Shown here: in pieces, positions 1-11,469 of the stretch
Layout of the letters: every line of letters starts with the position of its first letter
Numbering within the stretch: the stretch's first letter is position 1
Translations under genes and position numbers: made by a program
Notes under the pieces: model-generated
Database searches by the model: none
What the model was told of the DNA's origin: nothing
The model's input: only the letters and a program-made list of their open reading frames with translations
DNA from: Taxawa tesnikishii (nom. ined.)
Lineage: Eukaryota; Ascomycota; Dothideomycetes; Dothideales
DNA: 64,000 nt
Assembly: GCA_030247885.1 (NCBI GenBank)
Contig: JAPDRO010000015.1
Span: 496,001 to 560,000 of the forward strand
Direction: 5' to 3'

Positions 1-619
1 CAGCACCGCCCTCCCTCTCCAGCGCTTTCATGACCCTCTTCCACACATTCTCGTCGACGTTGAGTGGGTGCTCGCCGTAAGCACCACTCCTCAACCTCTC
101 CACAAGCTCGCGCTCAATCTGCCTCTCGATCTTGGCCGCGGACTCGGCCTTCCTCTCCCTCGTCTCCTCCCTCCGTCGCACCTTAGGAGCAAGTTTACTG
201 ACCATCGTCTCGCCCAGCCTCTCTTCCTCTCTCGCTAGCCTCTGCATGCGCACCCGCACTTGCGTCAACCGCGTCAGCCGTTGCTTGGTCCTGTGCTGCA
301 GGAACTTTGGCCAGTACATCAGCCTCTCGTTGATCTGCTCCAGCGCCTTCTCGTACTTGTTGTCCAACCGGATCTTCTCCCACCACTTCGAGGGCATGTG
401 TGCGCGCTCGATCGTCTTCATGTAGAGGTACAGACGCCCGGTTTCGGGATCGGCGCGAACCGTGGCATAGCGGGAGTTGGCCAAAGGACAGGATTGCCGG
501 TTGCAGAGTCCGGTTACGTTGTACTCGTTGCGGCAGAAGTTTTGGTGGTTGGGTGCTTTGAGCTTGAAGGAACAGAATTGGCCGTTGATGACCTGCCAGA
601 CGATCTCGTCTGAAGCCAT
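1..619 (-). CDS. MAK16: Mak16, 60S ribosome biogenesis factor (partial, runs off left edge)
   Basis: Nucleolar protein needed for maturation of the large ribosomal subunit (family knowledge). The reading frame is open from an ATG at 619 to the window edge, giving about 206 residues without a break. It begins [19 protein letters not shown] and shows the conserved N-terminal Cys/His pattern ([26 protein letters not shown]) that looks like a small zinc-binding fold. The signatures [16 protein letters not shown] and [20 protein letters not shown] follow. A basic coiled-coil region and [19 protein letters not shown] come next. The acidic C-terminus typical of the family (about 100 residues) lies outside the window. 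No intron is seen. It is divergent with MSS1 across a 405-bp gap. Identification is very secure; only the 3' end is missing. Confidence 0.97.
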   Translation of the reverse strand, partial: MASDEIVWQVINGQFCSFKLKAPNHQNFCRNEYNVTGLCNRQSCPLANSRYATVRADPETGRLYLYMKTIERAHMPSKWWEKIRLDNKYEKALEQINERLMYWPKFLQHRTKQRLTRLTQVRVRMQRLAREEERLGETMVSKLAPKVRRREETRERKAESAAKIERQIERELVERLRSGAYGEHPLNVDENVWKRVMKALEREGGA

Positions 620-1024
620 TGCGGGTGTTGGCGGGTGACGCTGTGCCGGTGGAGAGAAACAGGTGGGTAAAAGAACTACTTTTCGTTGATAGAGAGCGAG
701 ATTTGTATAGCGCTCTTGTAGTAGATTGCACGAGAGTCACAAAAACTAGTCCGGTCAAGAGAGAAGACAGTGGACAGTGAAAGTCGGCGGGCGGCCAAAA
801 GTTCGAAGCACATGCAGAAGGAAACTTCCAAGGGCGAAATCTTGGCGCTGACCTACAGGGTCTCGGCTGCGGAAGCCGAAACGTGCAATCTAATCTAATA
901 TAATCTGATATAATCTAATCTAGTCTTTGGTGCATCCATCTCTAGACGATACTCGGAACCATAGGTAGTGGCTGCAGCACCTCTCATCTACACTTTGCAC
1001 CGCTCGTCCGCATCTTCCTCTCGG
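620..1024. promoter_or_regulatory. Bidirectional promoter region between MAK16 and MSS1
   Basis: This gap separates the two divergent start codons (619 on minus, 1025 on plus). It contains an A/T-rich run of imperfect TAATC/TATAATC units at about 887-922, about 105 bp before the MSS1 start. No clear TATA box is seen for MAK16. Coordinate control of the two genes is inference only. Confidence 0.5.
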
Positions 1025-2894
1025 ATGCGCAGAGCTTGGAAGCCATGGCGAGCATTATGCAGCGGCTCGCTGGCACCCGGAACTTCATTGAACCTCCGTG
1101 AAGCTCCGTTCAGAGTACGCCCTCTATCAACTGCTCCACTACAATCTCTTTATACAACAAATTCCCTCTCTGTCCAGTCCCGGAACATCTCAGCAGATTC
1201 TCAATCTCAAAGCCTCGCTGCAGACCCAACCATCTATGCTCTCTCCACAGCCCCCGGCCGCGCCGCAATTGCCGTCATCAGAATATCCGGTCCAGCGTGC
1301 AGCACCGTCTACCACGCCCTCTGCCCGTCGCGCAACCTCCCAAAGCCTCGATACGCAGCCGTCCGGACTCTCTATGAGCCCGACCAAGCACCAAGCCCGG
1401 AAAACGTTCTAGACTCGAACGCGCTCGTTCTCTACTTTCCCGCTCCGCGCACCGTGACCGGAGAGGATGTTCTGGAATTGCACGTCCATGGCGGCCAAGC
1501 CACGGTCAAGGCTGTGTTATCCGCAATTCCCAAATGCTCGAAGATAGGGAAGGTGGAGGAGTCATCAGATATGCGGAGCCGGGCGAGTTCACCAAACGCG
1601 CATTCATGAACGATCGACTGGATCTGACGCAAGTGGAAGCTCTGGGCGACGTGCTCTCCGCAACTACGGAGCAACAGCGTCGTCTCTACGTCCGCGGGAC
1701 CACGAACCAGCTCTCGCGCCGTTACGAAGCCTGGCGCTCGCAGCTGCTGTACGCGCGGGGGGAGCTGGAGGCGTTGATTGATTTCTCCGAGGATCAGTAT
1801 TTCGACGAGTCGCCTGCTCTTCTAACAGCGTCTGTGGCCGAGCAAGTGCGCAGGCTGCGGACGTTGGTACAAGCGCACAGCAAGAATGCCGTCCGAGGGG
1901 AGCTGCTGAGGAACGGGATAAGCATTAGTCTTCTCGGTGCGCCGAATGCGGGGAAGAGCAGTCTGTTGAATAGGATTGTCGGGCGCGAAGCAGCGATTGT
2001 CAGCCAAGAGGCGGGCACTACACGCGACATTGTCGAGGTCGGAATTGATTTAGGGGTTATTTTTGCCGGCTGGGTGATACGGCTGGGTTGAGGAGGATTG
2101 CGCAAGCGGGCCTGAACACACTACCTGGAGAGACGGTAAATGAAGGAGGCGAGACGGAGATCAAGCAGGGTATCATCAGCAAGATTGAGCAGGAGGGAAT
2201 GAGGAGGGCAAAGGAAAGAGCGACGGAAAGCGACGTCGTGATCGCGGTGCTTTCGTTCGAAAGGCAGTCACACGACCCTGATACCACGTTTCTCGCAGTC
2301 GATTCCGAAGTTGCGGGAACGGCAGCGGCATTGACTGCAGAAAAACGCAACGTTCTTGTCGTCGTGAACAAGACCGACCTAGTGCCCTCCAAAACCACCA
2401 CCTCCTCAGCTCTTCAAACCATTGAAACCGCAATCCCGGGCCTCGCGGCCAGCCAGATCCATTTCGTCTCGTGCAGAGAGGCCGAACTATCCAAATCCCC
2501 CGATCACGTCGACCCTGGAAGGATTCAAGCATTTCTGACCGGTCTGGTTTCCAAATTTCACGAAATGACTTCCCCACTGGGGACGTCGGATCCGAGTGCG
2601 GGAGAAGCGGACCCGTCGTTCTGGCAAGAATCGCTCGGTGCGAGTGAACGGCACAGGTTGCTGCTGGAAGAATGCCAAGAACACCTGACCGCTTTCCTGG
2701 CCGAGGTCGAAGGCGAGTATGCTGAGGAAGTCGGCGAAGAACACTATGGGAACGATGAAGTTGATGTCGTGCTCGCTGCGGAAAGTCTGAGAGCTGCAGG
2801 AAACTGCCTTGCTAGGATTACTGGTAAGGGCGAGGCAGGTGATGTGGAGGAGGTACTCGGTGTGGTTTTTGAGAAGTTCTGTGTAGGAAAATGA
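1025..2894 (+). CDS. MSS1: Mss1/MnmE-type mitochondrial tRNA-modification GTPase (frame broken twice)
   Basis: GTPase that with Mto1 installs the carboxymethylaminomethyl group on U34 of mitochondrial tRNAs (family knowledge). The start is taken at ATG 1025, after which an Arg-rich presequence fits mitochondrial import; the frame extends further up only to a GTG. The N-terminal tetrahydrofolate-binding domain shows [13 protein letters not shown] and [14 protein letters not shown]. The G domain has G1 [10 protein letters not shown]2 TTRDIV, G3 DTAG and G4 NKTD. The protein ends FCVGK, the family's catalytic Cys tail. Total length is about 623 residues, normal for the family. The frame shifts at about 1530-1555 and at the G run 2053-2056. 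Each break behaves as one lost base, with homology continuous across it and no intron signals. I treat these as sequence errors rather than a dead gene. Confidence 0.93.
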
Positions 2895-4172
2895 GCACGA
2901 GGAAAAGACTTCCCATAAAAAGTCCCTTCGCTCACCTTTGTTGAAGCATTATTCGCGCTTTACGTGGCTTTCGCGCACGCTTTACTCGCGCTTTGCTTCA
3001 GCTTCGCCAAACATCGAGTTGTCTAATCCGTAACCATTACCGGTCCGTGAGTCACACTGAGCGCCTCCGCGCGCAACGAAACACCTCGAGTATGGGAGAT
3101 CACGTCAGAACGAGAAGATGGAATGGATGGAGAACGAAGAGAAGGCACCGACGACGACATCATGTTTCGAGTGGTATACACTGATTGCAAGCCAGGGGCG
3201 TAATTCCGCACCCCGTCCATTCTCACTCCTCCGCCACTTGCATTGTGCTCCTTCCAGCCCAAGACGGACGACGTCGCCTCCGTACCAACATGCAACCAGT
3301 ATCATCGCTTCAAATGGACATGGGATCGGACGGTCACATTTGGCAAATGTTTGCCCGTTTCACTCCACGCACAATTAGTTGACCGGAAAACTGCGTCCGC
3401 GTCCTCGCCGTCACGTGCTATGTGAGCCACAGGCACCGTGAGTTGCTGCGGTTGCACTCCACCCGGCGGGTGTGGACGCCAATGAGAGATACAGTGGAGG
3501 CGAACGACAGGATCCGTGAGCATTGTCTAGATCAAGAGATCGAAACTAAGGGGTAACCGAGCTTCATTTCCAGGTTCTTTGGCAGCATGAGCAGCGAGCG
3601 GAGATTCGGTTCTGACGAGCAGTGCTTCCGGGCCCGGACGGTCGTACGGCCGTTTGTCCGAGCAAGGAGTTGGTGTTAGATGTTGCGTTCTCGAGTCGGA
3701 TTGGTTGGTTCAAGGCCATCGTTGCTGATGCCTGATGAGCTCTGATGTGGTCTTGTTGAAGGATGGTAAGTGTCTATGACGGAAGAAGCAAGCGGAAGGC
3801 TGGCTGGCGATGGCTGAGCTTTTGTGAAGCACAGTAGGCCGAGGAGCGCATGGCATCTTGCTTGATTGATCGTCTGCAAAGTTCCGTCTACACGGCTTCC
3901 TGCGTTGGGAATCGATCCTTTATATGGACGCAAAATGCATGGCGAGCGCAACCGAGTATCCACGCATCCACGTATCCCGTATATTGAACGAGAACCAGAA
4001 GCTGTACGGTAGTTCTGAAAGTATACCACATTCATGACCGGAATCTCCGCAACGTACAGGCTTACGGATGAGAATCATGTCCAAGATGCAAAAGGCATGC
4101 TCATGATCTTTGATTCATGGCAGATGGGTATCAATATCTCACAACCTTCCATCCTTCCCACAGTCCCCTCTA
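2895..4172. other. Intergenic, convergent 3' ends of MSS1 and PSD
   Basis: No supported gene. Open frames here (for example 3676-4035 minus) have no recognisable domain and no consistent coding composition. Confidence 0.6.
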
Positions 4173-5567
4173 TCATTGCACGGGCCCCTGCATTCTAGTA
4201 GCCGGCCCGGCACCGACTCTCCACCCGACCTTGACGACCGTCTCGCAGATATCCTGCGTCGAGTGACGGACGAGGTCCTCATCCAGCACTGCCTCGCCCT
4301 TTGGTAGCAGCGTGATCACGGTGCTGCCGCCGTACTGAAACTTGCCCAAGCACTCGCCTCTACGGATCTCGCGCCCGGGCTCGATGCCGTCGTTGTAGAT
4401 GATGGAGCCAACTAGCATGGCACCCACAGCTATGACAGCGACGGGGAGCCCGTTGCGCGACGGCGCATCATCATGACGCTGCGCGAGTTTTCACAGTAGA
4501 CGTCCATCGTGCCGGGCTTTCTTACAATCAGTCAAGGCCCTTTAATAAGAGGAATGGGTTTTGAGTGGCGTACCTCTCTGATAGCCATGGGATTCACGGT
4601 GTAGTAAGTGCCAGGAATGTTTGTGATGCTGTCGATGGTTCCATCAACCGGGCAGTGCCAGCGGTGGTAGTCTTGAGGAGCTAGACGCGCGATGGTAACG
4701 GAACCTCCATCGAAGAGGTTTGCTAGGGATTCCGAGTTCAGGAGTCTAGCGAGAGTGAAACCGAAACCCTTGATCCAGTACTTGGTGGCTAGGTCCACGG
4801 TGGGAAATGCGGTTAAACGGCAGTCTGCGACTGCAGACACGGCATACTCCTGTCTTCCTATCAGTGTTGCTCAATATACTCCTGTAGCACAGAGGTCTCC
4901 AATGTATGTGCGTGTGTGCGTGTGACGGGAGTCCATCCAATACCGGAGCTCACGTACGTTGTCTGGCTCGTCAATTGGCCTAGCCTCTGGCCTGATCTCT
5001 CTGGAAAAGAACTCGTTGAATGTCTTGTACTTTGTCGGATCCGGCTCCTTCATCTCTTTCATACTCTGTTGCAGGTTGAAGCTCTCAATGAACGGCTGGA
5101 TGTGATCTACGCTCTTGGGATCATCATATTCCTTGCCCATCTTGATGCTCTGCTGCTTCAGCAGCTCGTGCGTCTTCGACCAGTGCAGAACCTTCTCTTG
5201 TTCGCTTCCAACGTAGAGGAGGTGCATGCCAACGCTAATCCCTCATCAGCTCTTGCATGGGAAAAGTATTGGAGGATGAGCAGTCTTACCGCACGTATAT
5301 GGACATGGGCTCAAACGTCTTCTCTCCCGTCTTCCTGTCGATGACATAGTTGCCCAATCCCCAGTTGGACTCGAGCGACTCCAGGGACTTGTATGGGATA
5401 TGCTTCGCCAGCCACTGATGACCTTGTTCGAGGGTAGCGGGCAGGTGGAGGTTGTGCTTTGGGTTCTCGGCACGCGAGTCGATGGCTGCGTTGGTCACGG
5501 ACTCTAGAGCTGCGGCCGATGCGTCGTAGTGAGCTTCTGTGGACACGTTGCCGTTGCTGTCGGCCAT
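4173..5567 (-). CDS. Phosphatidylserine decarboxylase, pyruvoyl type (4 exons, one frame break)
   Basis: Converts phosphatidylserine to phosphatidylethanolamine. Exons on minus are 5567-5290, 5234-4958, 4849-4574 and 4516-4173; introns of 55, 108 and 57 bp have GTAAGA, GTACGT and GTACGC donors. The product is about 391 residues. Catalytic Asp/His lie in QDYHRWHCPVDG. YYTVNPMAIRE and VGAMLVGSI are family signatures. YGGST near the C-terminus is the self-cleavage site whose Ser becomes the pyruvoyl group. There is no obvious transmembrane segment or C2 domain at the N-terminus, so this is the soluble fungal PSD type rather than mitochondrial Psd1 (inference). One base appears lost in the run 4443-4446 (CCCC on the coding strand), since homology resumes in the next frame at LPVAVIAVGAMLVG. 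Confidence 0.93.
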
Positions 5568-6345
5568 GGCGGGCTTCTATGCTGATGGTGAGGGAATTGG
5601 AGGTTTACAGGCGAACGGTGAGGGAGTTGAGGGTTTGTAGGCTAACGGTTCGGGGTTGGTCACGCAGGAGAGACGATTGAAGAAGCATGAAGGTGCAGAA
5701 GTAAGAAGACCTGTATCAGCTTACGAGTCTCTCAGCTACAAACAGGGTCGGTCTGATGGCTTTGCATCATGTTCAGATTGATTTCGCATGTTGCCGTGGT
5801 TCCTGGACCCGGAATGACCCCTTCCTTCGACGTCATGCATGTGGATCGTGGAGTGCCGCTGAACGCGCGGCTTGGCGAGGCTTGTTTTCCTCCAACATCT
5901 ATCTCCTCACACGTGCTCCATCTAGTCATTCTTTAAGCAACATGTTCTCTTGACATCTCATTCTGGCTGTTGTGACATGAGTAGCATGAATGTGAGCCAA
6001 AGGGTCCTTGCATCAATGCCTCGTGCCTTCAGTCAACGATACGCCCGAGGAAAAGGAATGTCGTACAGAGTCAAACTGGTGCAAGGGTAGTGACTCTGCA
6101 TTGCCAGCTTGCCAAGCATAGCCTTGCATTGCCAGGTGCATTGCCAGACTACGGACACATGGTGCTTGCAATTACAATACATCTTTCCCTACGCTGTCTC
6201 TTTTCCCTCTCTCAAACGGAAATCACTACGCGAAAACTTGTTTCGTTTCTATTGCTCAGGTCATACGGTATGTTGAGTGTAACAAGTGCTGCGGAGACTA
6301 CTGTTGACCATTACTCAGGTGAAGCATCCACGCTTGAGCGCGAGC
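5568..6345. other. Intergenic, upstream of PSD
   Basis: It holds the PSD 5' region and the first octamer cluster (see 6098-6145). I see no gene. Confidence 0.5.
6098..6145. repeat. Octamer cluster A: three GCATTGCC plus one GCATAGCC
   Basis: GCATTGCC occurs at 6098-6105, 6126-6133 and 6138-6145, and GCATAGCC at 6116-6123. The cluster ends 200 bp before the ATG at 6346. A second cluster of the same make-up lies at 7147-7236. Confidence 0.75.
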
Positions 6346-6900
6346 ATGGCACGCACCAGTGGTCCTGTCATCCGTTCGGAGCGACCCAAGCAGATACCCA
6401 AGAAGGAGAAGTCAGCGCACCCAAGCAACTGCGGCGGTCAGTTCAACCACAAACTCCGCGCCAGCAGCGCCGGTCGCTGATGAGGTCTCACCACCTATGT
6501 CCGACCTGGATCAATTCAGGTATTACTTCGATGCCTTCGAGGCTTTCTCTTCGAGCGGAGCCGCCGCTGCGCCGGTCGGGCCGTTCCCTGCTGCCCGTAC
6601 GATCTTGCTGGCATCGGGGGGCTTGTGGCGTTGGGGAAACTTATCACTAGGTCGGTTTCATTGTTTTCTTCGGTGCTACCAACATCAATGTCTTCATTGG
6701 TCCCGTCGCAAAGCGTGCCTGCTAAGGCTGAAAATGAGATTGGAAGTGATGTGTAAATACAAGACAAGATCGCAAGAACTGATTGCAGTGAGAGAAATGA
6801 TGGATGATCCTGAGGTTGGAGGAAGCCTGCGCGACGGCATGAGAAGTACTGTTATATTCCCTGTTCTTGGAATGCTACACCTTTTCCAGCGCCTAATGTG
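6346..6900 (+). CDS. Hypothetical protein, weakly supported
   Basis: I do not recognise this. From ATG 6346 the frame reads a basic start (MARTSGPVIRSERPKQIPKK). In the overlapping frame it continues into an Ala/Ser/Pro-rich stretch and DLDQFRYYFDAFEAF, which looks protein-like, and then into less convincing sequence to a stop near 6900. Joining the two parts needs either one base removed near 6420 (a CCC run) or an unseen intron. This is the opposite sense to the other breaks in the window, so the case for a real gene is thin. The upstream octamer cluster is the main reason to keep it. Confidence 0.3.
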
Positions 6901-7146
6901 AGATGCTTAGTTCTGAGACTGTCGCTGTTGATGCATATGCCTTGCAGCTATCATGTTGCAGTTCTGAATACACATGATGATACACGTGAAGAAAGACCAC
7001 TGCCCCCACGTGATATAGGGGAACTACCCAGTTCAACTAATCGTCAAGAAGACTGCCTCATGGCCTCTGACTCTTGATATATCTGGTAGTACAGACACCG
7101 CCTTCCACTCACCACACGTCTCCGGCCTGTTCGTATTACTTGCCCT

Positions 7147-7236
7147 GCATTGCCATGTCCGCTTCGTTAGATCTGCATCATCCAAGCTGCATTGCCGTAT
7201 CTGCATTGCCATTTTGCATAGCCATTCTACATTGCC
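7147..7236. repeat. Octamer cluster B: three GCATTGCC, one GCATAGCC, one ACATTGCC
   Basis: GCATTGCC occurs at 7147-7154, 7189-7196 and 7203-7210. GCATAGCC is at 7216-7223 and ACATTGCC at 7229-7236. The cluster lies 142 bp before the small ORF at 7378. Its composition matches cluster A almost exactly. Confidence 0.75.
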
Positions 7237-7377
7237 AACCCAGCTATTTCATTCATTCTCAGCTGTTCTTCCGCTCTCCTTCCATATTCCACTTCCGAAC
7301 ATACAAACCAATCCAGCCCTAGTCATAGTGCATCGATCCCACAGTCTCTGGATCATCGTTCAATCCCATACACAACC

Positions 7378-7518
7378 ATGCCGGCAAATACCACTTCCAA
7401 CCCATGTCAGAACCTGGAGTTCATTATCGACTTCACGATCGCCGTCATCAACACCGTCACCACCTTGGTAATCGCCGTCTTCGCCGTCCTCCAGTACTCC
7501 AAAAGGCAACAGGTCTAG
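7378..7518 (+). CDS. Small single-pass membrane peptide (46 residues), hypothetical
   Basis: The ATG at 7378 sits in a good fungal context (cacaaccATG). The frame has a polar start with an N-glycosylation-like site (MPANTTSNPCQN). One strongly hydrophobic stretch of about 26 residues follows (from EFIIDFTIAVI to IAVFAVLQY), then a basic tail KRQQV and a stop. That layout (polar, helix, positive tail) is what a type III or signal-anchor peptide would show. No family is recognised and no intron is needed. The upstream octamer cluster and a pyrimidine-rich leader (7240-7370) support transcription but do not prove it. Confidence 0.4.
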   Translation: MPANTTSNPCQNLEFIIDFTIAVINTVTTLVIAVFAVLQYSKRQQV

Positions 7519-7856
7519 GCGATCCAAATGTGGCATGTTGGCTTTCATCCGACAGCCCTGGCATTGCTGACGGTGAGACAGGACATCGCACGATGTCAGC
7601 AGCGGCATGGCATGCTGGCTGTTAGCATCCCATCCTCCTCCACAGAAGGGCTTGTTGGTGGTTCTACTCGCTGTCGGAAGAGCGTCAAGGGTGTTGGGCT
7701 TGCTGTGCTTGTGTGATCACGGATGTCGCATACACGTACTTCGCAGACGTTTTTGTTGGCCTGTCCTGCTGGATGAAGGCTGTCGTTGATGAGAGAAGCA
7801 CGCAACATAACCCATGAATCTTTGCCGGACGAGAATGAGATGGAAAATTTACTTCC

Positions 7857-8840
7857 CTAGTGGCACTCATCGCTGTCTGCAGCCTGCTCAACAGCCTGTG
7901 CATCTGTACTCATGTTACCCCATGGACTAGCGAATAACTTGTCAACGTCGCTCTTCGTTCTGCCAGATGATCGATAGCTAGGTCCGATAGCAGAAGGAGA
8001 TCGCCGAGAATAAGTGCACTGGCAACGCAAGCATGCCAACGCTCCAAAGGGCACACACCAGGCAGATGAAGTTCATTGGACTTTTGAAGAAATCTTGGCC
8101 GCTCAACACAAGGGCTGCAGCTCGGGACTCCACCATGATAGATACCATCAGGCAGAAGTAGGTGAAAATTTTCCTATACGGGTTCGTAGCCAGCAGGTGG
8201 GCTGGCAAGTATATCCTGTCAGACATTCTTACAGTGAAAGCAGCACCAACGAAGTGGCAAGCGCCGAAGAAGTCGTTAGAGCCTCCGTCTACCATCTCGT
8301 TCAGGCTAGATGGTTGCGCTGTCGTTCGCGACTGTCGATCGTACATAAGAGTATCCGGTGATTGCCACGATTGAGGTGATCATAGCAAAAGCCAATCAAT
8401 CGTAGCGAGAGTATTGCTGCAGCCCGCCCCGGAGAGGACGGTTGTTCCTCTACGATTGTCATGAAAGTGGGCTACTGCTGGCCACGGCCGGTGATGGCGT
8501 AGATGCTGCCTGATGTTGTGGTTGGTTCTGTTGGTTCGATGTGACAGTGTTTGATGCAGAAGTAACCTGAAGCTGCTGTGCAACAAATTGAAGGGGTAGC
8601 CGAAAGTTGTAAACTAATCTGCATAGAGATGAGGAGTATTACGGCTCGAGGTGCTACTATCGCCATAAGCAGTTCCGTAAAGGTATGCTAGCCAAAATAT
8701 AGTTAACAGCACAAAAGGAATATATGGACGGACAAGTACAAAAGGCAGTTGAAAGATAGACTGCGGCATGCCAACCTTGTCTGGGCCCAGATGAGGCGGT
8801 GCTGAATGCCAGTCGTACCTACAAGCCTGCAAGTGCATTA
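7857..8840 (-). pseudogene. Possible multi-pass membrane protein locus, interrupted or multi-exon
   Basis: Consecutive minus-strand segments carry hydrophobic helices. The first is MPQSIFQLPFVLVRPYIPF with VLLTIFWLAYLYG (about 8770-8640). Then come a segment with MITSIVAITGYSYV (about 8383-8340) and one with FTYFCLMVSIMVESRAAALV and NFICLVCALWSVGMLALPV (about 8190-8000). A polar tail ends in QAVEQAADSDECH at 7857. The pieces lie in different frames. One junction near 8388 fits a single lost T, but others need an extra base or unseen introns. It may be a real multi-exon gene with sequence errors, or a decaying one. No family is recognised and exon limits are not defined. Confidence 0.35.
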
Positions 8841-11469
8841 TACGTATTGGGAATGTGGATGGTTAGGTTTCTACCAAGTATTCGCAGAAAGCACAACCGC
8901 CGCGACAGACGAAGCAGTTGCCATGCTTTCCATAGGCACGTGTATACCAGACCACCACGCAAGCTATTGGAGTTGGATCGCTCGATGCTGCTACGGGCAG
9001 GTTGTTTGAAAGGTCCATTATCGAATGGAATTACCAAAGTGTGGCTGCAGTATCAGCTTTGGTGCACAGCGCCTAGGAGGCATGGTAGCAGCATCGGTAT
9101 CAGTCCGTCCTGCCACAGTGATGAGCGTTCCGCATCCCACGTGCGATAGTTTTCCGCGGTTGCATCGCGAGAGACGATGCAATAAAGATCACCTACGGGA
9201 TGCCAGAAAGGGAAGAGCCACGGCGCTTTCTGCGCTTACCCACCACTCGCCTTGGCTGGTCGAGAGGTCGAGGGGTTGTCTCGTGGCCTCTCCGGCTTCG
9301 GCAGATGATGCAGACCGGGTCTGCCGTGCTGGCGGCGCACTGGAGCTCGTGACTTCTGTCTCTCCACAGTCTCCTCTCATGCGTGTCCGTCCAGCCATCT
9401 GGCAGCGATTTCAACAGCGTGCATGTGCAAAGTGTGGGGCAGGAGTACGGGAGCCCCTGATTGATGGGATTGATGGACGTTCGCGACGGAGAGCGGGCCA
9501 ACGTCTCGCTGGCAGGCCGTCACCGCCGCTGTGGTGGTAGATTAGAAGGGGGTGGTCTGGTTCTCTGAATCGCGTGGTGCTACATGCGTCTGGACGAAAC
9601 CCCACGCTTCGAACAGAGATGCATATTGAACCAATGCACGAAATGTCGCACCGTCAGGGCAGGTGCAGCAGAGAGGATCGCGCCGGCGCGTAATGCGGTC
9701 TGGCCGTCACAAGACAGGAATATATACAAGTCAATGAGTTGTGCTGGTGAGCGGTGAGGCAGCAATGGACCTCAAGCAAAACGTTGCTAATTGCAGTGGA
9801 TGAGGGCTGATAATGCTATCAATTACAGTGAGTGAACGATCGGGGCGGTTGCAGTTGCGGTCAGACAGTTCGACAGGAGCCAGGTTCATCCCGTGGTGAA
9901 GCTCTACCTGCACGCTACCTTAACGTGATTTAGCTGCCGCACACGCGGCCGTTAAGAAGCGCGCCAAGCACGGGCAAAAGGGAAAGCAACCAAGAGTTTG
10001 TTTTGCTCGTGCCATGCCATGCCAGGCCATGGAGGTGCGGGATTTCTAGGAGGTCAAAGTGAACCTGCATGTCTGGCTGCATGTGTGCACGAAGCCGCGC
10101 ATGTGCAAACACATCAGGGTCCACACAGACTTGACCGAGGAGCACCGGAGGGGGAAGGGTGGCGACCATCGCAGGCCGTAAACAGGAATCGTAAACGGGC
10201 ATCGTAATCGGGAATCGTCAGCAGGCCAAGGGAATGACTTGGAAGGAGGGTTGGAGTGAGCGTTGCACACGACAATGAACGAACGTTGCAGATGACAACA
10301 GCCAGACAGACAGCGAGGCAGGACACCCCCGTCTGTGCCTTGTTTGTTGTGCGTACACTGCGCCGCGCACTGCTTTCACTGTGGTAATAATGTCAGATAT
10401 ACGGGATGTGGATGACTTCATACGGCACGGAATGCCACCGGAGGCCGGACAGCAGGACGAATGACATGTGCGCAGATTTGATACATGTTTTTTCTCTCGA
10501 GCACTGTGATTGGTGCTTATAGTGGTTACCTCATCAGCGTCGAAACGCGTACCATATCTTACAAGAATCGCTGCACTCAGCGATTGTTTTTGTGAGCGAG
10601 CGAGCGCGACAACAACAACAAAAACAATAACAACATTACACACGGCTCCTGTCTCAGACTGTTTGCACGTAATAAACTGGTGCAGAGTTGATCGCTGAGC
10701 CGTTCTTCAATTTGCGGTGAGAGCGTGAGCCGTTTTAGCACGGTGAACAGTGCTTTCTGGCCGGGAACCAACACCACTAAGCAGAGCAAACTGCGGGCGA
10801 GAAGCCAAAACTTGCAGCAGGCGCAGGTGCAGGTGCAGGTTTGCCGGCTCTTCGGGTTCCCACACCTTTGCCCGGGCACCACACAGAAATATCCCTCAAT
10901 CCCTCAATCCCACCACACCACCGTCCCGCCCGCTTTCCTCACAAGCTGTTACTAAGGCCACTGACACCTTCCGACATCTGCTCGCCGAGAGCTTTTCCCG
11001 CACTCCGCCCAGGAAAATCAAAATCCCACCTACATCTACCCACCGCATCCCGCGACTCACTCTTCACGCTGTAACTGCGCGCTGATCGTAGCGTCATCGC
11101 CGCGCTTCACAGCCACAACATCACCAACCCGTACGCCTCGTGCTGCTGCTATTCCCATCAACACTGCCAACTAACACTGCTCGTTGCAGGCTCGACAAAC
11201 CAACCCGCCACAGTGTGCTTACCTTCGGCAATGTCCAACTTGACGTTATAACACTGGTCGGCCTTCGGGTCAGTTGCGCAAAAGCGTAACCTCTCACAGC
11301 GCGACTCTTGGTCTTCCGCTAAGGCCAGCCGCCACACCCAGCTCAGAGGATTACTCGTCGCGACCACAGTTTGAGAAATCGTGTTACGATCGCACATATA
11401 CCTGCTCCCGCTCCCGCTCCCGCGCCGACCTACGTTCAAAACCCACACAACCTACTCACATACCTCTCG
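8841..11469. other. Gene-poor stretch upstream of the DUF2457-type gene
   Basis: No supported coding region. The last 600 bp are C-rich and pyrimidine-rich, with a possible leader for the gene at 11470. Short open frames on both strands (for example 9025-9540) show no family signature. Confidence 0.5.

Noticed and set aside
968-1024. Extension of MSS1 to a GTG at 968
   Set aside because: Non-ATG start. ATG 1025 gives a sensible mitochondrial presequence and normal length.
1025-2894. Introns explaining the MSS1 frame changes
   Set aside because: No donor/acceptor pair of plausible size fits, and homology is continuous through the breaks.
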